Positions 20,698 to 27,510 of a stretch of 27,510 nucleotides of DNA are shown here, in pieces. The stretch comes from CAYRPN01 sp964426135 (GTDB lineage Bacteria > Planctomycetota > Phycisphaerae > Phycisphaerales > Phycisphaeraceae), in contig CAYRPN010000074.1 in the NCBI GenBank assembly GCA_964426135.1, positions 1 through 27,510 of the forward strand, in the 5' to 3' direction. A program made the translations under genes and the position numbers. A model generated the notes under the pieces. The model had not been told where the DNA came from, did not search any database, and saw only the letters and a program-made list of their open reading frames with translations. Positions within the stretch are counted from its first letter, which is position 1. The number at the start of each line of letters is the position of its first letter.

Positions 20698-22188
20698 TCA
20701 CGCCAGGATTGCCGCGATCGCCTTGCCGTGATCGATATCCAGCCGCTTGCGTCCGGGCACCTCGAGCCTGCGTGAATCCAGCCCCATCTGCCGCAGGATC
20801 GTCGCGTGAATGTCCGTGACGTAGTGCCGGTCTTCGACGGCGTGGAATCCGATCGCATCCGTCGCGCCATGAACGACGCCGCCCTTGATCCCGCCCCCGG
20901 CCATCAGCACCGAGAAGCCGTAGATGTGATGATCGCGGCCGTCGGCGCCTTGTGAGCCTGGCGTTCGGCCGAACTCGCTGGCGAAGATGACGATCGTCGA
21001 ATCGAGGAGGCCGCGCTGTTTCAGATCCTTGATGAGTCCGGCGACGGGTTTGTCGACCGCCCTGAAGTTCTTCTCGTGATTCGCCTTGAGTCCGCCGTGC
21101 GCGTCCCACGCGCCGGCGCCGCCCGCGCCATGCTGCACCTGGATAAAGCGCACACCGCGCTCGACGAAGCGGCGGGCGGCGAGCATCTGCGTGCCGAACT
21201 CGCGCGTCGCCGGGTCATCCAGGCCGTAGAGCGCGTGCGTCGCTTTGCTCTCGCTGTTCAGGTCAAGCGTCTGCGGCACGGAAGTCTGCATGCGGAACGC
21301 GAGTTCGTACGCTTTGATCCGCGCCGCCAGCGCGGGATCGTCCGGGTATTCCGCCGACTTCAATTGATTCAGTTTGCCGACAAGATCGAAGTTGATCTTC
21401 TGCTCCGCGGCGCTGAGGCCCGCGGCGGGCTTGCCGAAGTCGAGCGGGTTGCTGGGGTCGACGCGGATGGGCACGGCGTCGTGCGCGGGGCCGAGGTAGT
21501 GGCCGTCCTTCGCGTTCCAGTATTCGCGGCTGCCCATCGAGATGAACTGCGGCAGATTGTCGTTAAGCGACCCCAGGCCGTAGTGAACCCAGGCGCCGAG
21601 CGTGGGGAACTCGCCGTCGAGCATGTGCCGGCCGGAGTGAAACTGCGTCTGCGCCCCGTGGTTGTCGTCGGTGGTGTACATGGAGCGGATCACCGCGATG
21701 TCGTCCGCGCAGCTGCCCAGGTGCGGGACCCAGTCGCTCATCTCGATGCCGCTCTGCCCGTACTTGCGGAAGCCAACCTGGAGCGGGTAAAGCCTGTTGC
21801 GCTGCTGACCGTTGGCGTCGTTGATGACCGTGACCCGCGCGAGCTTGAGCTTGTCGGGGTTCTGCGCATCTTTGTGCGGGGTGTCGCCGATCGACTTGCC
21901 TGCGTACTTCGTGAGCTCCGGCTTGGGGTCGAACGACTCCATGTGCGACACGCCGCCGTTCATGAAGAGCCAGATGACGCTTCTGGCCTTGGGTGCGAAG
22001 TGCGGCTTGCCGTCGGGCGGCTGCCAATGAGGGGCGGGGGCCGCGGCGTCCGCGCAGACCACGCCGTCGCGCGCGAGCATCGCGCCCAGCGCCAGGCCGG
22101 TGAAACCCATGCCGACATCCGCGAGAAACTGCCGGCGGTGGACGCCCTGCGGCGAGCATCGGTAATGGGGGTTGATGAGGTGGGGCAT
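20698..22188 (-). CDS. DUF1501 family protein, Tat-exported
   Basis: A 496-residue DUF1501 protein (sulfatase/alkaline phosphatase-like fold). The N terminus has a Tat-type signal (HRRQFL at 17-22, then a hydrophobic stretch with GMGFTGLALGAM). Family motifs are present: WLFMNGGVSHMESFDPKPEL, then QVQHGAGGAGAWDAHGG, and later VIFASEFGRTPG and RDHHIYGFSVLMAGGGIKGG. In this family His/Asp residues in the DAHGG and GRDHH motifs are likely metal ligands; the enzymatic activity is not established. The start follows the stop of the PSCyt1 gene by 10 bp with GAGGA upstream. This cytochrome-DUF1501 pair is one of the commonest gene pairs in planctomycetes and presumably works as a periplasmic oxidative or hydrolytic unit. 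Confidence 0.9.
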   Translation of the reverse strand: MPHLINPHYRCSPQGVHRRQFLADVGMGFTGLALGAMLARDGVVCADAAAPAPHWQPPDGKPHFAPKARSVIWLFMNGGVSHMESFDPKPELTKYAGKSIGDTPHKDAQNPDKLKLARVTVINDANGQQRNRLYPLQVGFRKYGQSGIEMSDWVPHLGSCADDIAVIRSMYTTDDNHGAQTQFHSGRHMLDGEFPTLGAWVHYGLGSLNDNLPQFISMGSREYWNAKDGHYLGPAHDAVPIRVDPSNPLDFGKPAAGLSAAEQKINFDLVGKLNQLKSAEYPDDPALAARIKAYELAFRMQTSVPQTLDLNSESKATHALYGLDDPATREFGTQMLAARRFVERGVRFIQVQHGAGGAGAWDAHGGLKANHEKNFRAVDKPVAGLIKDLKQRGLLDSTIVIFASEFGRTPGSQGADGRDHHIYGFSVLMAGGGIKGGVVHGATDAIGFHAVEDRHYVTDIHATILRQMGLDSRRLEVPGRKRLDIDHGKAIAAILA

Positions 22189-22198
22189 GGCGGAGTCC

Positions 22199-25100
22199 TC
22201 AGCGGATGGCGAGGAAATCGTTGTGATTCAGTAGCGCGTGGACCAGATTCGCTCGCGCGGAACTCTTCGGATCAGCATGCATGTTCCTTCTCGCGATTTC
22301 GGTCAACTGCGTCATCGCCTCGAGCATCGCCGCTTGTTCTGCGTTCGTCGGCTCCGCGCAGAGCACGAAGATAAACGCTTCGCGGATGAACTGGACATCG
22401 CTCGCATCGGGCTGCGAAGCAGTGATCCGCTGCGCAATCTTCTTCGCCATCGCCGCCGCCAGCGGGCTGTTCTCCAGAGCGAGAGCTTGCTGCGGAACGA
22501 TGCTCTCGCTGCGGCGGTAGCAGTCCAGCACGCTCGCATCGTCGAACGTGGCGAGAAACTTCTGATGCTCGTTGTGCGAGTGTACGAAGTAAAGGCTGCG
22601 GCGGCGAGATGACTCGTCTTTAACCGGAATTGAGGGCCCGCCGCGCGCCGGGTCCAGTTCGCCCGCCAGGTGCAGCAGGCTGTCGCGCACGGCCTGGGCT
22701 TCCATCCGCGCGGGATTCATCCGCCAGTAATGGCGGTTGTCCGCGTCGGCGGCGATCGTCGCGGTCGCGGCGTTCAGGTTCGAGGAGGAAAGACGATACG
22801 TCTGCGACGTGACGATGAGCCGGTGGATGTGCTTCATGCTCCAGCGGTGCTCGACGAGTTCGACGGCGAGCCAATCCAGAAGCTGCGGATGTGTCGGGGC
22901 CGCGCCCTTGCGACCGAAGTCGAAGACGGTCGCGACGAGCGGCTTGCCCATGTGACGGGCCCAGATGTGATTCACCGCGACGCGTGCGGCCAGCGGGTTC
23001 TTGGCATCGGTGATCCACGCCGCCAGCGCCGTGCGCCGGCCGGTGCTGGTCGCGGGGAAGGGCTTTCGCCGCGAGTCTTCGCTCTCCAGGTTCGACTCGA
23101 ACATCTTCAGCGAGCCGGTCAGCGTGCTGAACGAATCGCCCGGCGAATCGACTTCCTTACGGAGCTTCTCCCGCGCCGCCTGCACGGCGGCAAGCTTCTT
23201 TTGCGCCTCTGCCTTCTGTGCCGTCGTGGCCTTGAAGAGTTCAAGGTCCGTGCGGGCGACATCTTCCTCCGCCTTGATCGACGCGACGGTTCGCTCGCGC
23301 CGCACCGCTTCGGTCACGAGCGCCGCCAGATTCTCCGGCGCCGGCTTTTGTCGCCGGGCGCGGTCTGCCGCAACCCGCGCGGTGATCGACGCGGGCTGCG
23401 CTTCCGCCGTCGCCAGCGCCTTCTCGGCGATGGCCACCAGGAGCTTCGCCTCCTCGACCGACAGCGGGCCGTCCTTCGGTTTGCTCTTCGCCCCCGGTTC
23501 GGCCATCGCGATGTCAGCGGCAAGTTCGCTCAACTCGAACGCGAGCAACTCCGCTTTCGCGTCGAACGTGATGACCTCCAGGGATCCCCTCTTGCGCTCG
23601 ATCGGGAGCTTGAAGGCGAGCGACAGTTCTCCGCCAACATGTACGTTGATAAGCGAGCCGCGCACGCGCAGGGTGAGTTCGTGCGTCTGATTCAGGTCGA
23701 CTATGCGGGGCTGCGCCGCTTCCGGGGGATAGACGTCGTTGCCGTCCTTTTTGTAGCTGATCTGCGACTTGGGGCCGCCGGCGTAGGAACTGAGGTAGGC
23801 GATCACACCGCCGCCCTGCTCGGTGACGTCGAAGGCGATGCCGACGGATTTCCACGTCTCGCCGCCGGTGGGGATGTATTTCAGTTTCGCCTCGAAATCC
23901 GCGGGCGGCGCGGACTTGTATCGGAGAGTCGCGCGGGTCGCGCCGGTCTGCGACTGCACGAGCCTGCCGCCTTCGTAGGCCCATGCGCCGCCGCGCATCT
24001 CCCACGCATCGGGCTTCGCGGCGGAGAAGTCGTCGCGGAACACTGGCTCACTCTTCCTCTGCTTTGAGACATCGTCCTTCGTCGTGTCCGCTTCCTTCTT
24101 TGTTGGCTGCTCAACGGCGAGCTTCGCGGCCTGCTCCGTCTCCGCGAGTTTTTTCTTCGCACCGTCCAGCGCCGCTTTCAACTGCGCGATGCGCTGTTCG
24201 GCGATCTTCAGGTGCGCCTGCACCACATGCTCGCGCAAGCCCGGTTGCTGCGCCTCGGCGGGCAGGTCGATCGCCGCGACCTTCAGCTCGCCGCGCGAAA
24301 GAAACGCCGGCACGTTCGGCGACAGCGCCCGGCTCTTATCCGGGTTGCGGTCGTCGCCGCGCAGGTGCAGATACGTCGCCGCCTCCAGGTTGCAGTCGAA
24401 CGGGCGCGGGATGCCGTCCTTCTCCGGGTCGAGTTCGCCGCCGACGAAATCCGTGCGCACCTGATAAGGCTCGAAGAACGCGCGGAGCCGATAGTAGTCG
24501 GCGTGCGTGATCGGATCGTACTTGTGGTCGTGGCACTTGGCGCAGTTGACGGTCAGGCCGAGCATCGCCTTGCTGGTGTGCTCGACGGTTTCATCGAGCC
24601 AGGTGGTGCGGTTGAATTTGAAATACTGGCGGGCGAGGAATCCACCGGCGCGGAGCTTGTCCATGTCGCTCGGATACAGCTCATCGGCGGCGAGCATCTC
24701 GCGCAGCATCTGGTCGTAGCCCTTGTCGGCGCTCAACGACTCGACAATCCAGTCGCGCCAGTGCCAGATGTGCTTCTGCGAATTGCGGACCTCCGAGCCC
24801 AGGCCCCACCAGTCGCTGTAGCGCCAGATATCCATCCAATGCCGGCCCCAGCGCTCGCCGTACTGCGGAGTGGCGAGGAGGCGATCAACAACTCTGTCGT
24901 ATGCCTCGTCGGAGACGTCGCTGATGAAGGCGTCAAGCTCCTCGCGCGTCGGCGGCAGACCGATGAGATCAAGCGTCACGCGGCGGAGCCAGAGGCGCTT
25001 GTCCGCGGCGGGCTGGGGCGTCAGGCCGCGCTGCTCGCGCTCGGAGGCGATGAAAGCATCGATCGGATTCTTCGCCCATGCCGGGTCCGTCACGCGCGGC

Positions 25101-25561
25101 AGCGCGGGTCGCACGGGAGGCACAAAAGCCCAGTGATCGCGCGGGTCACGCTCCGGCTGCTCGTCCGCCGGGGCCTTGGCGCCCTGCGCGATCCAGGCGC
25201 GGATCACCGCGATTTCCGCGGCCTTGAGCGGTTCGCCCTCGGGCGGCATGCGGTCCAGTTCGTCTTGCGAAGCGATCCTTGCGATCAGGGCGCTGCCCGC
25301 CGGGTCGCCGGGCTTGATCGTCCCGCCTTCCTTGCCGCCCTTGATCGCCAGCGCTGCGGTATCCAGCCGCAGACCGGACTTCTGCTTGAGCGCGCCGTGA
25401 CAGGCGAAGCACCGGGCGGCGAAGATGGGCTTGATCTGCTTGAGGTAATCGATCGACTCTTCGCCCCGCAGGGGTGATTGAATCGCCAGCGCGACAATGA
25501 AACCCAGCAGCGACGCGCATCGCCCGTGAATCGATCGGCCTTGTGAAGAAGCGGCGCTCAT
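22199..25561 (-). CDS. PSCyt1-DUF1549-DUF1553 cytochrome protein with inserted LamG-like domain
   Basis: The start at ATG 25561 is preferred because a signal peptide (CASLLGFIVALAIQS) follows; the longer upstream frame is unlikely. The 1120-residue product has PSCyt1 with heme motif CFACH at 51-55, then DUF1549 (PSCyt2) from about 120 with DPAWAKNPIDAFIA, LIGLPPTREELDAFI and a second heme motif CAKCH at 340-344. A coiled coil follows (450-500). Next comes a concanavalin/LamG-like beta domain (about 503-680, from FRDDFSAAKPDAW), a second coiled coil (690-800), and DUF1553 (PSD1) from about 811 to the end with NPLAARVAVNHIWARHMGKP. It is a periplasmic multi-heme protein of the planctomycete cytochrome family, probably cooperating with the downstream DUF1501 protein. 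The LamG-like insertion flanked by coiled coils suggests carbohydrate binding. Confidence 0.9.
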   Translation of the reverse strand: MSAASSQGRSIHGRCASLLGFIVALAIQSPLRGEESIDYLKQIKPIFAARCFACHGALKQKSGLRLDTAALAIKGGKEGGTIKPGDPAGSALIARIASQDELDRMPPEGEPLKAAEIAVIRAWIAQGAKAPADEQPERDPRDHWAFVPPVRPALPRVTDPAWAKNPIDAFIASEREQRGLTPQPAADKRLWLRRVTLDLIGLPPTREELDAFISDVSDEAYDRVVDRLLATPQYGERWGRHWMDIWRYSDWWGLGSEVRNSQKHIWHWRDWIVESLSADKGYDQMLREMLAADELYPSDMDKLRAGGFLARQYFKFNRTTWLDETVEHTSKAMLGLTVNCAKCHDHKYDPITHADYYRLRAFFEPYQVRTDFVGGELDPEKDGIPRPFDCNLEAATYLHLRGDDRNPDKSRALSPNVPAFLSRGELKVAAIDLPAEAQQPGLREHVVQAHLKIAEQRIAQLKAALDGAKKKLAETEQAAKLAVEQPTKKEADTTKDDVSKQRKSEPVFRDDFSAAKPDAWEMRGGAWAYEGGRLVQSQTGATRATLRYKSAPPADFEAKLKYIPTGGETWKSVGIAFDVTEQGGGVIAYLSSYAGGPKSQISYKKDGNDVYPPEAAQPRIVDLNQTHELTLRVRGSLINVHVGGELSLAFKLPIERKRGSLEVITFDAKAELLAFELSELAADIAMAEPGAKSKPKDGPLSVEEAKLLVAIAEKALATAEAQPASITARVAADRARRQKPAPENLAALVTEAVRRERTVASIKAEEDVARTDLELFKATTAQKAEAQKKLAAVQAAREKLRKEVDSPGDSFSTLTGSLKMFESNLESEDSRRKPFPATSTGRRTALAAWITDAKNPLAARVAVNHIWARHMGKPLVATVFDFGRKGAAPTHPQLLDWLAVELVEHRWSMKHIHRLIVTSQTYRLSSSNLNAATATIAADADNRHYWRMNPARMEAQAVRDSLLHLAGELDPARGGPSIPVKDESSRRRSLYFVHSHNEHQKFLATFDDASVLDCYRRSESIVPQQALALENSPLAAAMAKKIAQRITASQPDASDVQFIREAFIFVLCAEPTNAEQAAMLEAMTQLTEIARRNMHADPKSSARANLVHALLNHNDFLAIR

Positions 25562-25757
25562 GCGAACGGGTTCCTCGCCTTCGCAGTCGAGTATATCGGC
25601 GTATGGCGGTGATTCGCGGATCGGAAATCGGATTCCACGAGGATGGCCGTTGTGTGGGGCGGGGGTTTGGCCGGGGAAGCAAGTGCGTGCTGCGATTGGT
25701 TCATGGCATCCAGTGATGTACCGCCCTGAACCACTCGCGGACATCCGAACTCTCGGA

Positions 25758-27170
25758 TCAAAACAACTTCGTCAGAACCTTGCCGTCCTCCAAGAGGTTG
25801 ACCGGTCGGCCTGCGATTTCCGTGCGCAGGTCGTCGATGCCCATGGCGTGGTAGACCGTGGCGGTGATGTCCTGGGGGGTGACGGGATTCTCGGCCGGAT
25901 ACTCCGCGCGGGGGTCGGTACGGCCATAGACCTGCCCGCCGCGGACGCCGCCGCCTGCCAGGAGCACGCTCATGCACGCGGTCCAGTGATCGCGGCCGGC
26001 GCCGTTGATGCCGCCGGAGCGCGGATCGCCGATGCGGGGCTTGCGGCCCATTTCGCTGGTCACCATCACGAGCGTGCTGTCCAGCAATCCTCGTTGCGAC
26101 AAGTCCTCGATCAGGGCGGAGATCCCGCGATCGAACGGGGGCAGGAGATTCTCGCGCAGGCAGTTGAAGTTGTTGCCGTGCGTGTCCCATCCGCCGCCGC
26201 TTTTGCATTTTTCGTTCTGCGCTTCGTCATCCATCCAGAACACGGTGATGAACGGCACGCCGGCCTCGACCAGCCGCCGGGCCATGAGCAGGCTGGCGCC
26301 GTTGAGCGTCGGACCATAGCGATCGCGGATCGCTTCGGGTTCACTGGCAATGTCGAAGGCTCCGGCGGCGGCGCTGGAGGAAAGCAGCGCGAACGCTTTT
26401 TCCTGCTGCTTCGTGTAGTTCGCCGCCCCCGCGTCGCCGTCGAATTGTTTCCGCGCAGAGTTGACCGCATCGAGCAACCGCCGTCGGTCGGCGAATCGCC
26501 CGGCAGGCATGGCGGCGTCCAGGGTGAGCGTCGGCGCGGCGAACTTCAGCGGCTGTTCGAGCGTGCCGTGCAGATAGAACGGATCGTGCTCCAGCCCCAG
26601 CCGGCCGGCGAACTGCCCCGGCCGCGTGTACGGCGCTTTGCTGGGCGCGTAGGGCAGCGTGATGACCTGCGGCAGCTTCGCGTGCGGCGGGCGAAACTTG
26701 CCCACCACGCACCCCATGTGGGGCCAGTCCGTCGGCAGCGGCCGGCGGTCGTTGCCCTGCGTGCGAAACGTCTCGTCAGGCACGTGGCCCGTCAGGTTGT
26801 AGTAGTAGCCCGCGTGGTGATCGCCGGTCGCCTGTCCGCCGTCGGTGACGCCCTGCACCACCGCCAGATGGTGCGCCTGCTTCGCCAGCAGAGGCAGGTG
26901 CTCGCAGAGGCGCACTCCCGGCGCGGACGTGCGGATCGGCTCGAACGCCCCCCGATATTCCATCGGAGCGTCGGGCTTCATGTCCCACGTGTCGATGTGC
27001 GAAGCCCCGCCGCAAAGGAAAAACAGGATCGTGCTGCGCGCGTGCTTGCGCGTCGAGCCGGGCGGCGCAACCGACGGCGCGCCCAGGCACCGCGGCGCAG
27101 CGAATCCCAGTCCGGCGAAGCCAACCGTCGAAGCAACCAGAAAGGAGCGGCGAGTGAAGCGTTTCAGCAT
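25758..27170 (-). CDS. DUF1501 family protein (second copy), Tat-exported
   Basis: A 470-residue DUF1501 protein beginning with a twin-arginine signal (TRRSFLVASTVGFAGLGFAA). Family blocks are clear: ILFFLCGGASHIDTWDMKP, later GVPFITVFWMDDEAQ, GGGWDTHGNNF, and MVTSEMGRKP followed by GRDHWTACMSVLLAGGG. Compared with the copy at 20698-22188 it has the longer DTWD...HGNN form, so it is a different subfamily and not a recent duplicate. No PSCyt1 gene precedes it in the window: the 340 bp upstream are non-coding. It is separated from the downstream PSCyt1 gene by 196 bp, and a shared transcript is possible. Confidence 0.88.
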   Translation of the reverse strand: MLKRFTRRSFLVASTVGFAGLGFAAPRCLGAPSVAPPGSTRKHARSTILFFLCGGASHIDTWDMKPDAPMEYRGAFEPIRTSAPGVRLCEHLPLLAKQAHHLAVVQGVTDGGQATGDHHAGYYYNLTGHVPDETFRTQGNDRRPLPTDWPHMGCVVGKFRPPHAKLPQVITLPYAPSKAPYTRPGQFAGRLGLEHDPFYLHGTLEQPLKFAAPTLTLDAAMPAGRFADRRRLLDAVNSARKQFDGDAGAANYTKQQEKAFALLSSSAAAGAFDIASEPEAIRDRYGPTLNGASLLMARRLVEAGVPFITVFWMDDEAQNEKCKSGGGWDTHGNNFNCLRENLLPPFDRGISALIEDLSQRGLLDSTLVMVTSEMGRKPRIGDPRSGGINGAGRDHWTACMSVLLAGGGVRGGQVYGRTDPRAEYPAENPVTPQDITATVYHAMGIDDLRTEIAGRPVNLLEDGKVLTKLF

Positions 27171-27420
27171 GCCAGGATGCTCGATGGCGACCAGCGTCCA
27201 GATGATCTGCCTTGACGGGCGTCAATTCGCAGACACGCGTCCCTATCACATCAGCGCAAGTCGCGTTGCCGACGTTTTGAATGCAGCAGGCCGACCGTAC
27301 TGCTACCGGGAGCATGATACATTGAACATCGCTTCATCCGCCGCATATCGCACGTGTTCCTCACGAAAATTTTGGATCATCCGGCACTTCCCTACTTGAC
27401 AACGGTTGACATGGACTCGT

Positions 27421-27480
27421 GGAGTCTTGAACAGAGTCGGAGTCTTGAACAGAGCCGGAGTCTTGAACAGAGCCGGAGTC
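27421..27480 (+). repeat. Tandem 18-bp repeat, 3.3 copies
   Basis: The unit GGAGTCTTGAACAGAGYC is repeated head to tail at 27421-27438, 27439-27456 and 27457-27474, with one T/C difference in the first copy, then a partial GGAGTC. The near identity of the copies suggests recent slippage or an active repeat family. Confidence 0.85.
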
Positions 27481-27491
27481 TGTGACTCCGG
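27473..27491. repeat. Perfect hairpin CCGGAGTC-TGT-GACTCCGG
   Basis: Eight-base arms at 27473-27480 and 27484-27491 enclose TGT. The left arm is the start of the partial fourth tandem unit, so the hairpin forms the end of the repeat array. Confidence 0.7.
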
Positions 27492-27510
27492 TCGATTTGA
27501 AGCGGCTCAA

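Larger units (their letters stand above)
27171..27510. other. Non-coding upstream region at the right edge
   Basis: No convincing gene is seen in these 340 bp. The DNA is less GC-rich around 27300-27410 and must contain the promoter of the DUF1501 gene on the minus strand, though no clear -35/-10 pair was recognised. The right end carries tandem repeats and a hairpin, listed separately. Confidence 0.5.

Noticed and set aside
27421..27480. CRISPR array at the right edge
   Set aside because: The 18-bp units are directly adjacent with no spacers.

Overview
The window looks like part of a planctomycete chromosome. The right half carries the lineage-typical set of a PSCyt1/DUF1549/DUF1553 cytochrome protein with an adjacent DUF1501 protein, a second DUF1501 protein, and a very large secreted multidomain protein. 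The DNA is GC-rich throughout. The assignment rests on recognised protein families, not on a marker gene.

Layout. (1) Positions 1 to about 12085 are one end of an integrative element. It holds the C-terminal stump of a type III methyltransferase (mod), a full-length type III restriction subunit (res), a convergent XRE regulator, and a run of small co-directional genes: a membrane-anchored OB-like protein, three small winged-helix or excisionase-like proteins, an AEP-type primase-polymerase broken by one frameshift, a DUF5681-like protein, three small unknowns and an XRE protein. It ends with a 508-residue tyrosine integrase whose last codons lie inside a 3' fragment of tRNA-Ser(GCU). That fragment is the attachment site; the intact tRNA should lie left of the window. 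(2) Positions 12086 to about 13300 are a scar: the terminator that follows the tRNA, a second tyrosine recombinase on the opposite strand (N-terminally truncated and frameshifted), and a DUF1553 fragment. (3) Positions 13301-16633 (minus strand) are a tight three-gene operon: FAD amine-oxidoreductase-like protein, tail-anchored protein, and DUF1624/HGSNAT-like membrane acyltransferase. (4) Positions 16634-17076 are intergenic with an IS3-type orfA relic. (5) Positions 17077-20445 encode a secreted transglutaminase-like / alpha-beta hydrolase / CBM9-like fusion. (6) Positions 20698-25561 encode DUF1501 and PSCyt1-DUF1549-LamG-like-DUF1553, and 25758-27170 a second DUF1501 protein. The right edge has 18-bp tandem repeats and a perfect hairpin.

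The element is the most unusual part. It carries no recognisable virion or conjugation genes, but it does have its own primase, integrase and candidate directionality factors, so it resembles a satellite-like or plasmid-like integrative element carrying restriction cargo. Its non-coding DNA is highly organised. An 18-bp composite repeat, TGTCCGCC-N4-TGTCCG, occurs upstream of the primase, upstream of the XRE gene, and inverted in the 3' end of int. CGGAC repeats phased at 10-11 bp precede the first excisionase-like gene. A candidate pseudoknot can cover the Shine-Dalgarno of the gene at 4796. A 250-bp hairpin array lies at 9940-10192, and a consensus promoter overlapped by a palindrome drives int. 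Together these suggest an element-specific replication and excision control circuit.
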